Shown: positions 45,452-58,330, counted from the first letter of the stretch. The stretch is DNA of 64,000 nucleotides from Siphonodentalium dalli (GCA_032622095.1 CP136065.1:111765195-111829194), one strand, 5' to 3'. Program-made: numbers and translations. Notes: a model not told the origin generated them from the sequence alone.

Positions 45452-46385
45452 TAGTCCAAGTCTTCTCGTACTAAAAAACCAGCTGAGATATTGGGATGGA
45501 GAGATGCTGGTGTTTAGTCCGAGTTCGCCGCCCATAGGCTTCTTATAACACGAGTTAAGCGTTAGTGACTCGCTCAAATAAAACCACAATTATATGAAAT
45601 AAAATATCACAATTGCGACAATAAACAGATTTTTTCCGCAGAAGACATGATATTTGATCTGAAACCCACATCAGTTATGAATTGAAAGCGGTAATTTAAT
45701 GTGAAAAGAGACATTTACCGCAGTGTTCACATATTTTTAAAAGTATGCGAACTCAGTTGACCTCGTGAACTGTGTTCGGCATTTTCCGGTGAAAATATTC
45801 TGTAGATTTTCGACTAACCACGCACATGGCGATGAATTCTCCATTGTAATCGTAATTATGTGTGTCAATAAATAAATAAATAGATTAAGTAAACATTGAA
45901 GATATAAATGTAATACATTAAATAAATTACAACCCTCTCACAGTTTAAAACAGTGTAAACACAACGAGCATTAGAATAAATATGGCGGCTGCCATCTTGT
46001 TTGTATCGAAATTCGTCTCTGCCAAAACAAACTCCGGACTATGCCGAAGTTCTTCGGAACACTTCGACTTTCAGTTAAAACGTAAACAAATATATAAAAA
46101 AAAGCGATGTTAGTGGCAATCAACCGGAATATTCATGTGTAATTTAACATGAAAGTTAGATTATTATACACCATTATGACCATAAGATGTCACTCTTTCC
46201 GATGTATATAGCACCATGTATTGATTTGTGAGGTAAATCGAGTAAAATACACCACAAATTCCCACCACAAACCCTGGGCGTAACTCGTGTTATATAAGAA
46301 GCCTATGGCGGCGAACTCGGACTAAACACCAGCATCTCGCCATCCCAATATCTCAGCTGGTTTTAGTACGAGAAGACTTGGACTA
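45452..46385. mobile_element. MULE-like foldback element, 9-bp duplication
   Basis: Inverted repeats of about 105 bp begin TAGTCCAAGTCTTCTCGTAC and end with the complement. Flanks CCCAGAGCC occur on both sides (45443-45451, 46386-46394). A 9-bp duplication with long terminal inverted repeats fits Mutator-like elements. No transposase ORF in 934 bp. Confidence 0.88.
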
Positions 46386-47101
46386 CCCAGAGCCAAATAA
46401 TCTGCTCTAGTGCCAAATGCAGAGAATTAATTGAGCTCTGCTGTGTAAAACCTTTAAAATGTTATTGTTGATACTAATACCCATTAAATTAAGTAGCAAA
46501 CCTGGGTATTAAATTAAGTAGCAAACATGATCTCATTGAAAATGATTAACCCTGTGCACACATCATATGGTATTGTGATATTTTTCATTTGATCATTCTA
46601 TCTCCAGGTTGATATCATTATAGGAAATGTCTTATTTTGAAATTCCCTCAATTGCCTTTGGGCTGCAGCAAAGTATCTCTGGCTGCAGGATAATAGTCGG
46701 TGCTAGTACTCGTTGAGACTTACTTATTTTATGGCTTTCTAAATCAAATGACATGCTTTTTATGGACTATTTTGTGTTGATAAGTTCATTACGTTTGTAG
46801 TAAGATTAACCCCTTACAATCTTATTTGATAACTCAAATATTTGTCATTGATTGTGTTTATACATGTATTTCTTGGTGCAGTTTATAACACACCCCTCAC
46901 CTGCATAGTGAGGGTTACAAGTATTTGGTTTATTTGCTTAAAAATATGAAACTCATCCATCAATTCCATTGACACAATGTGATAACTGAAATATATTTCA
47001 ACCGATCACTCTTTTAATCACATCCAGTTTAATCATGACAAATTCTTCACCTGTATACATTTTGGTATTGATTGATTAGTTTTGAAATATTAACCCTATC
47101 T
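46386..47101. other. Non-coding stretch
   Basis: No gene seen. A small repeat, TATTAAATTAAGTAGCAAAC, is duplicated near 46485-46528. Confidence 0.45.
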
Positions 47102-47317
47102 TTAACCCTTTCAGTGCCAAGTCCGATTTGTGTATCAACCCATATTTCCTTGATAATTTAAAATTTTTTATTGATTATAATAATGTGATACATTGATGGA
47201 AAGTGCTCTAAGAGCACTTTCCATCAATGTATCACATTATTATAATCAATAAATTAAAAAAATTATCAAGGAAATATGGGTCGATACAAAAATCGGACTT
47301 GGCACTGAAAGGGTTAA
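47102..47317. mobile_element. Near-perfect piggyBac-type MITE, family B
   Basis: A full-length palindrome of 216 bp: TTAACCCTTTCAGTGCCAAG inward to GAAAGTGCTCTAAGAGCACTTTC at the centre. TTAA at both ends. Confidence 0.93.
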
Positions 47318-47635
47318 ACATATGACATGAATGCATGCTATCCAAAGCAATACTTATCTGATCAGTCTATTTATACCTATCCAAGTAAATGATGGAAATC
47401 CCTCTCCCCCACATTTTATTTTTCCAATCATCTCCAGTGTACAGGTTTATCTTAAGTTCTAGACCGCTGATTATGAGTCGGTATGGTTGAAGGTATGGGT
47501 TTACAAAGCATCTGGCAATCATGATCAGCCTCTCATATTTTTTTTTATTAAAATGTGGAAACTCATACAAAGATTCACTGCTTGATAATAAACATGTAAA
47601 TGATTGCTAACTTTTGGTTGATTGCCCCTTATCAT

Positions 47636-49017
47636 ACATGTATAGGCCGTTGAATGGGTGTAGATGGCACCGGGTATGTAAATATCCTGTTCGCTAGTCA
47701 GGTAATATCAACGAAAGAATCGGTGCACTTAATAAAACACTCAGTAGTTCCAACTAAATTGTCAATGTTTTGCATTGCCTAAGAAATGAGCATATAGGCG
47801 GCTATCTTGTCAACTCGCTTGGTGATTTCCAGCTCATATCTCGTTGGAGAATCCGATATAATTAAGGAGAAGTGAGGTGGAGTGTAAACACAATGTCAAT
47901 GCGGAGGTGTTGTGATTGTGTCCACGAAGATTCGCTATGCAGACATTGCAACAAATATACCACGGATGCCCATTGGCATTTCGTGAAGGGCACTGGAGCT
48001 GTCTGTGAGTTTTTAAAACAAGTGGAAAACAAAACACCCCCAATGAATATACATGGAATAGTATTATAGTATACATACTGACTGCCTTGGGGTGAAATAG
48101 CGAGAATGATCATATACTTAGACTCAGAGTTCACAGAGGGTCATATTATGACACTCTTAACTCAATGTATACACTCATATTATCCTTTTATTGGATGAAT
48201 CGCATCAGAGTAGTTGACCATTACCCGGCATGCACACTATAGTCTTTTATATTAAATGATTACTCGCCTACTGATGTCACAATCTGGCCAGATATTTAAG
48301 TGATGCCAAAATTGTCCCAATTCTGGTACGAATAGTCCTGCTTGCTGTTCAAAAGACACCACATCATGAAAAATCTTGCTATTCTACCCCAAGGCATGAA
48401 CTATGTGATAATATTGTCGTTTCTAGCTTGTTATATGTTGGAGGCAGTCACGATTGAAACTGCTCCTAATCCCAATGTTTCGAGGATTCCTCAAATAATA
48501 CCCACTTAACATATTAAAGTTGAGTTGATCTTAACCACAATTAAAATAATTTCAGGGCGAAACATAGCATAGTATACTTGGCTAAAACTGATCTTCGCCT
48601 TAGCGCAGTGATCTTTTGTTTTGTTTTCCACACACACACGTCAACCCATGGTCAACGGTTAAAACTCGCTGGCAGCTCCAGTGCCCTTCATGAGGCCTCA
48701 ACAGGCCACAGTGTAATGCATACGTGTATATTTGTTGTAATGTCTGCATAGTGAATCCCCATTGACAATCACAACAATCCGCATTGACATTTGTGTTTAC
48801 ACCCTGCCTCACTTCTCCTACATTATATCGGCTATTCCAATGAGTTATGAGCTGAAAATCACAGTGTGAGTTTATAGCAAGATATCTGAGTATATGCGCA
48901 TGTCTTAGATAACACAAAATTGTGGCTATTTAATTGAAGTTATTGAGGGTTTTATTTGGTGCACACGATATCTACATACCCGGAGCCATCCACACTCATT
49001 CAATGGCCTATACATGT
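47636..49017. mobile_element. Foldback element, 1.38 kb
   Basis: Imperfect inverted arms of about 380 bp start ACATGTATAGGCCGTTGAATG and end in the complement. They share CCGATATAAT, GGAGAAGTGAGG and GGGCACTGGAGCTG blocks. The open frames at 47872-48069 and 48600-48917 are arm copies of each other on opposite strands, not genes. No target-site duplication recognised. Confidence 0.75.
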
Positions 49018-49505
49018 GTGAAAAGGGGATCCCCACTGGGCAAATGACCAAATGTTAGCAAATACTTCTTTATTATCAAGCGGTTAACCTCTATCTATGA
49101 ATTACCACATTTTAATAGCAAAAATATGCACAAAAATGCCCAAAACCTCTCTGGCATCACATCAAATACTCCTCGGATCGATTACGCCATGTGACGGGCT
49201 AGCTAAAAGTCATCCCCAGAACATGAGTAAAAGTATATCAGATTTATGGAGGCAGACTGGGTGTGAGTGTCTATTGCTTCAAATGTTCTTGCTTCAGTGT
49301 TAATCAGTTTTTATCTAACAATCTTGGCAGGGCCTCATCCTACAGATTACCATATCACCCTCATGGACATAAATTTACTAGTAAGCAATGATACCAGTTA
49401 CATGTGTTCTACAATTACAGTTTATCATTTATTTTGTCATTACCATGTGCATGTAATAAATAAACTTGTTTCGCTTAAAGGGGAATTACTGATGAAAAAA
49501 TTTAA

Positions 49506-51580
49506 CAGTATGGTCATGGTACGCAAAATGATGGGTTAACCCGGAATAAATTGGTAAAGAAGCGTTTTTGGTGTCAAAAGACGCAGGCGAGTCCTCAGTA
49601 TACCATATCTAAAATCCGCTTTTGGGAAACTTTGTTATCCAAGATGGCATCCAACATGGCTGTCTATATTACATCAGTTCTCGAAATAAGTCAATATATG
49701 ATATATTGTGGCATAGGAATTATGCAGTTATGTCAGTTTGTGTGACATCAGAGTACATACGTGAATAGACTGACACGGACAGAAAATAATACAATCGCGA
49801 ACATGAAATGGCTGTCAAAATGGCTGCAACACCAAGCCATGCCATGCCACGACGAAAGCAACATATTGGACAATCACATAGAAGTGAAAATAGGTATTGG
49901 TAATATAAAAGTCTGTTGTTAGATATCTTTAATGGTGCACCGATTGATGAATCCTTCATATGCATCTGTTTTAACAGTCACTGCAAAACAATGATTTACT
50001 TATTTAAAGTTCGGGTTTTCTGTTTAGAATACAGTAGGGCCAAAAGTAATAATTTTGGGCACGCAACACACAAAAAGTAATGTTTCGCCACACAGTGCTT
50101 GGTACTTTCATTCAGAGTGATGATTAGGTTATTGAATGTAAGCCAGAAACTGAAGTGCATACGCTTGCAGTGTAAAAACTAGCTACATTTCCGAATTTTT
50201 CAACACTCTGATAATAAACCATGTAATGCTTATTATACTATTAAACTCATCTCTTCAACAGAATAACACCCCAGATCAAAGAGATGGTATTTCTTAAATT
50301 TTGTTTAACCCTTTCAGTGCCAAGTCCGATTTTTGTATCAAGCCATATTTCCTTGATCATTTTTTCAAATTTATCGATTATAATAATGTGATCCATTGAT
50401 GGAAAGAGCTAACTTTCATGTTGCTACAAAATCGGTTTCTTAGTAAAAAAAAAAAATTCAAATTACTTCATTCAATATGCTATTCAGTGGAATATGCTAT
50501 CATGCAATGCACAATATTAGTTTTTAGTATTGTGTTGTTTGAAAATATCCTGCCAACACCACCCACAAACTTGATATAAATATCAGGTTATCAACCTGTT
50601 ATTTCAGTGTTAATCATTCACTCAATGTTGTTTGTGTGCAGCAGATGTGTATTACAAATGTAGAAGAGCTAAATGTGATTATGCAGTTGCAGAAAATGTA
50701 GGAAGTTTCCCCATATATGTGACCTTGAATATAATTTCTAGATATAAACAGTCTCTGCCACAGAGTATGTAGGCAATTTTGGTAAAGTTTAAATTTATTT
50801 TATATCCTATATGGTACTCCTTTGTCTTTGGTAAATTGCGTTCATAGTATACCACAATGCATTCTTGTGATTCATCACTTGATCGGAATCCACGATGACA
50901 ACTATTTTGAGACATGGACAGTAGGATCTAACTTAATTACCCAGTTTTTTATGAATATCTCTCAAACTGTTCTATAGCAGTGAATTTTGAAAAGTTTGGA
51001 GTTGTAGATATCAAAATAAATGATGATCAGTAACAATGTGCGACTGCGCTGAGTACATATATCTCTGCTTCTAAACAGACTAAATACATCCCTATTAAAT
51101 GCCATTTAACTGTTTAATTACATATATATCACATGATTTCTGGGCATCCAGATTTAACTGTTGTAGGAGACCATGCGATTCGTACATCTATGATTAAAAG
51201 TTTCTTTTATACTCTGTGATCATTATTCCTCTCCTAATTTGAGTGTTTGTTCACTCTTATATGGCTAGCTATTCAAATTTGCACAAATTTCATTAGATTT
51301 TGTTCATTTTGGCAGCCATATTGGGACAGACATTCTACAAATATGCTTTATGACTAAGCATTGATAGTGTATATCTCAATTTATTACAAAAATTTGGCAT
51401 TAATTGTTGCACATGCGGCAAAAATTCAGCATTTTCCGATACCAACTGCAATTTTGGATGCCATGTTAAATTGGGAATTTTCCCTAAAGCCGATTTGTAA
51501 ATGTTGTTCAGCAAACCAGCCTGCACATTTTGAAACCAAAAACGGCTTCTTTACCAATTTATTCCGGAACGACCATACTG
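49506..51580. mobile_element. Old DNA transposon with CAGTATGGTC inverted ends
   Basis: CAGTATGGTC with GGAATAAATTGGTAAAGAAG at the left is mirrored by CTTCTTTACCAATTTATTCC and GACCATACTG at the right. Subterminal GATGGCATCCAACATGG and GGATGCCATGTT are also mirrored. Arms are strongly diverged; no ORF of note. A single family B arm lies inside (50305-50410). Confidence 0.6.
50305..50410. mobile_element. piggyBac-type MITE family B, one arm
   Basis: TTAACCCTTTCAGTGCCAAG through GATTATAATAATGTGATCCATTGATGG and then stops near the palindrome centre. The second arm is missing. Confidence 0.75.
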
Positions 51581-53609
51581 AACAGGCAGCTCATTTCAAT
51601 AGTATTTCTCTCAATCTGCTATTTTTTTTACTCCAAGTTGAAGATTAATAAACTAAAGTGTATTTGTTGAAGGTCTATCTTTAAATTATGGGGCAGATGC
51701 ACATTTTTCATAAATACATAATACCTGTAGGTCATTTTCAACGGAACAATTTATCTGGATCTATACAGTGAAAAGAATTGAATTCCACATATGCTCATCT
51801 TCATTGAAATAGAATTAAAGGCCAAAACAATGAATTTTAATATATTTGAGATGTTTAAAATATTTACCCTTCAGTTAACGGGGCCAACAAGTGCTAAAAG
51901 GATTCATACTGTTAGTGGTCAATTACCATTTTTGGGGGGGGGGGGGGTATGGGAAATGGCCAAACAAAAATTGACAGTTTCAAGGCTATATTCAACAATC
52001 GAGCCTCTCTAATTATCATTAAATATCGACAAAACCCTTAGTCAGTTTATCACGCTTACTTCGATTTACTTTTCTTAATCAAGTAACAATACTACTTTGA
52101 TAGATAAATGTTTTTGACTTAACAATATAATTTTTGTGGTTCCCATCCGTGTAGCACATACCATTGTCCAGTTTTCTGTTAGTGTCCGTTTCTTGATATT
52201 TTTATTTCAGACTTCTCGATGATCCCATATTTAGATTTTTCAAATTTGGCCTAAGTTTCTGAAAAAATGGCCTAAAAATTTCAGAAATCGCCAAAAGATA
52301 CTATGGCCTTTTGTTGGAATAACCACGGGCGTATTTTGCCAAGTCCTTGTGTTGCTCTTTCTTTTTTTTTTTATCAATGGACATGAACATTCTCAAATAT
52401 AGAAAATTATTTATGGGTGGCCGTCTTGTGGTACTTACAGTAATGCCCTAATCGACTCCTTGAACCACAACATAATTATGGGTAATTATTCAGGATTTAG
52501 TCGGAAATTTGGCATGTTGCCATTCATCGGAAAGCTCTCACAGAGCTTGTTGCCATTCATTGGAAAGCTCTCAGTGACAGCTTTCCAATGAATAGCAAAA
52601 AGCCATATTTCCGACAAAATCCCAAAAAATTACCCATAATTCTGCTGTATTTATAAAGGTCGATTATTTAGGGCATTACTGTATATAAATTGGATAATCA
52701 GAAATGATGCGCAAAAGAAAACGTCTCTTCAGAAGAATTTTTAATATTAATAGAAAACTTCAGTTGGATCAGCAGTTAGATTGTCAGTTATATTTGTTAT
52801 TAGCTACATTGAAGTGGATACACGCAAATTTCCTTGTTGAAACTGAACTTTATACTCATGCGGTGCAATCCTCGGCATTATCCGGTGGTTGAAATCTTAA
52901 AAGCACTGTTTTAGTCACCACAACAATAAGACTCAATTGGGAATAGAAACTCATCACTGATTTGATTTTTATATGCCTGTTTGAAAAAATGGTAGTATTA
53001 TGTAAATGGGTTGTTGGTCCGTCCGCTTTTGGTTTCAGGATGATAACATTAGATTGAATCAAGTGAACTGAACCAAACTTGGTAGAATAGTTTACCACCC
53101 CAAAATACAGATCAAGTTCAAATATAGGTTTCGTCCGCATGTTTACTGAGTTATGCCCCTTTTTCGACTCGGATTTCACTCGATATGCGGTTTCCAGATG
53201 AAAACTTTAGATTGAATCGAGTGAACTGAACCAAATTTGGTATACAGATAAAGTTCAAATATGGGTTGTCTACATGCCCCACTCTACTCCAGAAACGGGT
53301 GTATTATGCCACGCCCCGGCGGCGTGCTCTTGTTCAGAGTTGATTAGGTGTTATATAAAGAGAGAGGATCTACAACGAGTCCCCAATTTACAGCAGAATA
53401 TACAAACGAGTCAAATAAATTGGGTCTGGACCAAGCCTTTGGCAAGGTCTAGATTTAATTTACTGGCCGAGTTTTGTAAATTCCGCTATTAACTGGGGGA
53501 CGAGTTGTAGATTCTATTTATTAAATTATCCAAAACCTCGACAAAACATACCTAAATCAACAGATGGGGATGCGAAACTATAAACATTGGCTTCTATAAG
53601 GCATGTGAT
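51577..53609. repeat. 2-kb tandem duplication, copy 1
   Basis: Starts ACTGAACAGGCAGCTC and ends TAAGGCATGTGAT. It is followed immediately by copy 2, with a single-base T indel the only difference I find. It contains a G14 tract, a family A MITE and the first part of a family G repeat. Confidence 0.92.
52438..52681. mobile_element. Palindromic MITE, family A (long form)
   Basis: Flanked by TA, with CAGTAATGCCCTAATCGACT and its complement at the ends. An extra GCCATTCATTGGAAAGCTCTC unit near the centre lengthens it. A copy is duplicated at 54472-54715. Confidence 0.88.
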
Positions 53610-55643
53610 ACTGAACAGGCAGCTCATTTCAATAGTATTTCTCTCAATCTGCTATTTTTTTTACTCCAAGTTGAAGATTAATAAACTAAAGTGTATTTGT
53701 TGAAGGTCTATCTTTAAATTATGGGGCAGATGCACATTTTTCATAAATACATAATACCTGTAGGTCATTTTCAACGGAACAATTTATCTGGATCTATACA
53801 GTGAAAAGAATTGAATTCCACATATGCTCATCTTCATTGAAATAGAATTAAAGGCCAAAACAATGAATTTTAATATATTTGAGATGTTTAAAATATTTTA
53901 CCCTTCAGTTAACGGGGCCAACAAGTGCTAAAAGGATTCATACTGTTAGTGGTCAATTACCATTTTTGGGGGGGGGGGGGGTATGGGAAATGGCCAAACA
54001 AAAATTGACAGTTTCAAGGCTATATTCAACAATCGAGCCTCTCTAATTATCATTAAATATCGACAAAACCCTTAGTCAGTTTATCACGCTTACTTCGATT
54101 TACTTTTCTTAATCAAGTAACAATACTACTTTGATAGATAAATGTTTTTGACTTAACAATATAATTTTTGTGGTTCCCATCCGTGTAGCACATACCATTG
54201 TCCAGTTTTCTGTTAGTGTCCGTTTCTTGATATTTTTATTTCAGACTTCTCGATGATCCCATATTTAGATTTTTCAAATTTGGCCTAAGTTTCTGAAAAA
54301 ATGGCCTAAAAATTTCAGAAATCGCCAAAAGATACTATGGCCTTTTGTTGGAATAACCACGGGCGTATTTTGCCAAGTCCTTGTGTTGCTCTTTCTTTTT
54401 TTTTTTATCAATGGACATGAACATTCTCAAATATAGAAAATTATTTATGGGTGGCCGTCTTGTGGTACTTACAGTAATGCCCTAATCGACTCCTTGAACC
54501 ACAACATAATTATGGGTAATTATTCAGGATTTAGTCGGAAATTTGGCATGTTGCCATTCATCGGAAAGCTCTCACAGAGCTTGTTGCCATTCATTGGAAA
54601 GCTCTCAGTGACAGCTTTCCAATGAATAGCAAAAAGCCATATTTCCGACAAAATCCCAAAAAATTACCCATAATTCTGCTGTATTTATAAAGGTCGATTA
54701 TTTAGGGCATTACTGTATATAAATTGGATAATCAGAAATGATGCGCAAAAGAAAACGTCTCTTCAGAAGAATTTTTAATATTAATAGAAAACTTCAGTTG
54801 GATCAGCAGTTAGATTGTCAGTTATATTTGTTATTAGCTACATTGAAGTGGATACACGCAAATTTCCTTGTTGAAACTGAACTTTATACTCATGCGGTGC
54901 AATCCTCGGCATTATCCGGTGGTTGAAATCTTAAAAGCACTGTTTTAGTCACCACAACAATAAGACTCAATTGGGAATAGAAACTCATCACTGATTTGAT
55001 TTTTATATGCCTGTTTGAAAAAATGGTAGTATTATGTAAATGGGTTGTTGGTCCGTCCGCTTTTGGTTTCAGGATGATAACATTAGATTGAATCAAGTGA
55101 ACTGAACCAAACTTGGTAGAATAGTTTACCACCCCAAAATACAGATCAAGTTCAAATATAGGTTTCGTCCGCATGTTTACTGAGTTATGCCCCTTTTTCG
55201 ACTCGGATTTCACTCGATATGCGGTTTCCAGATGAAAACTTTAGATTGAATCGAGTGAACTGAACCAAATTTGGTATACAGATAAAGTTCAAATATGGGT
55301 TGTCTACATGCCCCACTCTACTCCAGAAACGGGTGTATTATGCCACGCCCCGGCGGCGTGCTCTTGTTCAGAGTTGATTAGGTGTTATATAAAGAGAGAG
55401 GATCTACAACGAGTCCCCAATTTACAGCAGAATATACAAACGAGTCAAATAAATTGGGTCTGGACCAAGCCTTTGGCAAGGTCTAGATTTAATTTACTGG
55501 CCGAGTTTTGTAAATTCCGCTATTAACTGGGGGACGAGTTGTAGATTCTATTTATTAAATTATCCAAAACCTCGACAAAACATACCTAAATCAACAGATG
55601 GGGATGCGAAACTATAAACATTGGCTTCTATAAGGCATGTGAT
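53610..55643. repeat. 2-kb tandem duplication, copy 2
   Basis: Near-identical to 51577-53609. At 55644 the family G sequence continues (GACATTTAACGTAACTGC), showing that this is the native right edge and the copy-1 edge at 53609 is the duplication junction. Confidence 0.92.
54472..54715. mobile_element. Palindromic MITE, family A, duplicated copy
   Basis: Same sequence as 52438-52681, carried by the tandem duplication. Confidence 0.88.
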
Positions 55644-55950
55644 GACATTTAACGTAACTGCATTGTTTGCCCGCGCAAAGAAATAGTCCCAGATAAATAA
55701 AGACTTTGTTGTGATTAATGTCGTATAATTAATGAGATAACTTTTCAAACTCATTTATTATAGTTTTGATGGAAAATATGGGAAGCCATAGCGTTTTGAG
55801 ACGTAGGTTACGGAATGTAAACAGACGACAAACTGGCAGTCGAAGGTCACCTGGCATTATTTCCTGTTATTAAACGAAAGTTTAATATCGCAATTTATAG
55901 AATGAGTTTATTGAATGGAATAAGGGTAGGATCATGTAATAAAATATGTT
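55397..55950. repeat. Dispersed repeat, family G, uninterrupted copy
   Basis: Contiguous counterpart of the split copy at 43162-43965. A truncated copy (53363-53609) ends at the tandem-duplication junction. Confidence 0.85.
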
Positions 55951-56389
55951 TATATACATGTATAAGCATGGCATCGTTTATCATCCACCACTTGCCTTCA
56001 GTGTGATCTTTATTTTGTGTATAAAACAGATGTCATGCTTACGTGTTCTAGATTTAAGTTCTTGGCACCCAAAACTGACATTTTAAAATATTTTTCATGC
56101 CGTAAAGTAAATGTGGTTTACAATGGGTTGATGGGCAATAGGAAATATCAAAAAGTAATTTCAGATGGATTGAGAAAATCCATTTTGAAACACCAGAACA
56201 ATTTGGAATGTTGTGTCTGGCCCTTAAAACATTAGCAGTTGTTGATTAAAATATTTGTTGATCTTTGCTACTCAACATGAGATAAAGCACGTTTTCATTA
56301 AATCATTTGCATCAGTGTTTTGAGTTGAATTTTATTACTTCATGTAAATAATTTGTGGTATTAATAGCCAGGTTCAGCCACACCCCTGC

Positions 56390-57440
56390 CAAAATACAGC
56401 TACATTACAGTTAGGAATTAGTTTCTTGTGTTTTTTGTCTGGAAATTTTTTCAGCCATGTTACAGCTAAACTGTTTCTTAGCTGTAATAAGTTAAGATAC
56501 CTTTCAATACAAAACTGCCACAATTGATATGAATATAATTAGCAACCAAAATTCCATCTATATTACAGTCAATTTACAGTCGTTTCAAATATTATTAATG
56601 AGCTCTGTCAAATCTCATGAATATGCAAATGACTATTTTCTTGAACTAATAGCTGTTTCATAGCTGTAATGTAGCTGTTTTATAGCTGTATTCAGAAAGT
56701 CACGAATACCAAGCTTATAATTTATGGCTGTTTTGTAGCTGCATTTTAGCTGTAAGATAACTGTTTTGTGGGTGTTTTCAAAATAGTGGGTGTTTTCAAA
56801 ATATTATGCAAATGAGTTTTTAATGAGCAGTGTTCGTTAAAATCTATATTTTAATGAAAATCATGACTGTTTTGTAGCTGAAAAGTAGCTGTTTTGTAGC
56901 TGTAATCAGGACCATTTGATATATTGCATCAATCATGGCTGTTTTGTAGCTTCTTCATAGCTGTAATTATGACCCCTTTGATAGCAGCTATGATTCATAT
57001 TATATATGTAGCTGTTTTATAGCTGTATATATAAATCAGGACCCTTTGATATAACATAGGAATCATAGCTGTTTTGTAGCTGTAATCATGGCTGTTTATA
57101 TATATATAGCATATAGGAATCATGGCTGTTTTGTAGCTGTAAAGTAGCTTCGTTATAGCTGTATCAGGGCCCTCCAAAGCATATAAATGGCCGTTTTGTA
57201 GCTGTACAGTAGCTGCTTTATAGCTGTAACGTGGACCATATATATATATATGCTATATAGGGTTCATGGGCCATTCATGGCTGTTTTGTAACTGTAGCTG
57301 CTTTATAGCTATAATTAGGACCCCATACTATATATAGCATACATGAATCATGGTTGTATTGTAGCTGTAATCAGGACCCTATGATACAGCATATTGGAAT
57401 CATGGGAGCTTTGTAGCTGTAAAGGACTTTTAGCTGTTTT
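56390..57440. repeat. Degenerate GTAGCTGTTTT tandem array
   Basis: Dozens of TAGCTGTTTTGTAGCTGTAA-like units alternate with ATCAGGACCCTTTGATATA and ATAGGAATCATGG spacers, at an approximate 60-75-bp period in the denser right half. Antisense frames repeating Tyr-Ser-Tyr-Lys-Thr-Ala-Met-Ile-Pro come from it. Confidence 0.85.
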
Positions 57441-57489
57441 CCTGGCCCTAGAAACGGTTTACATTGAGGTTCCAATGTAAACCTTCCAT

Positions 57490-57650
57490 GACTGGAACTT
57501 CCTGAAATTTGGGGAAAAACCCTGTACCTGTGCATTCTAATATAATTGTGAGACTCCCATAGGGAATCATGCATATATAAGAGATACATTGGACTAACAA
57601 TTTTTACCAGTTTATGCATTCCATCTGCAAAGACCCTCAAGTCCACATTG
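57490..57650. mobile_element. MITE family C fragment
   Basis: GACTGGAACTTCCTGAAATT, AACCCTGTACCTGTGCATTC, GTGAGACTCCCATAGGGAATC and TATATAAGAGATACATTGG correspond to 14695-14884. Confidence 0.65.
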
Positions 57651-57820
57651 TAGCTGGAATATAACTAATATATGGCTACCTTCAAGATCTGATTTCTTGC
57701 CTATATTAATTAGGACTTTATGAACATTTTTTCTTTGTTGGCACTCATTGTGAGCTTAAAGATGAAGACATATGTATAGATTAACAATTTTTAATTAGAA
57801 ATAACAATAACATAAATATA

Positions 57821-58330
57821 TGGGAATAAAATAAAGTAACACCATTTAAGACTCATTTGAGTTTTTTTTAAACACGAGCTTTCAGCTATCTAGTAGCCTT
57901 TATTGAGTATGAAGTGAACAAACAGTGAAAGTCGTTGACGTTGAAAGTGTCCATCATGATGGCGTTCATAACAAGAGTGATGGAAAGCAACTGCGTCATG
58001 GCTGCTCCCGAGTTCCCGGAAATTATGCAGTACAGCGTAATGTGAAAGAAAACCATAGTTCCTGTTGAACCCTTTCCGGATGGTGTCCATGTAGGTTATT
58101 AATTTCAACTCTACTTGCTCTCAAACAATTTCCGGGGAACTCGGCACCAGCCGCGACGTAGTTGCTTTCCGTCACTCTTGTTATGAACGTCATTGTGATG
58201 GACACTTTCAACGTCAACGACTTTCACTGTTTGTTCACTTCATACTTTTAAAGGCTACTAGATAGCCGAAAGCTCTTGTTTTTTAAAAACTCAAATGAGT
58301 CTTAAATGGTGTTACTTTATTTTATTCCCA
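57821..58330. mobile_element. Large palindromic element, 510 bp
   Basis: Arms TGGGAATAAAATAAAGTAAC, CTCAAATGAGTCTTAA, CAGTGAAAGTCGTTGACGTT and TAACAAGAGTGATGGAAAGC are mirrored, with a diverged centre. The antisense frames inside are arm artefacts. Confidence 0.88.

Noticed and set aside
52704-53492. Three frames repeated exactly 2,034 bp downstream
   Set aside because: Identical because of the tandem duplication, not because of selection; no recognisable domains.
55980-56235. 72-codon frame with a plausible amino-acid mix (56017-56235)
   Set aside because: No splice sites, homologue or conserved motif recognised; a chance frame is as likely.
56995-57177. Antisense peptide repeating YSYKTAMIP
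   Set aside because: Derives from the GTAGCTGTTTT array and lacks any gene context.
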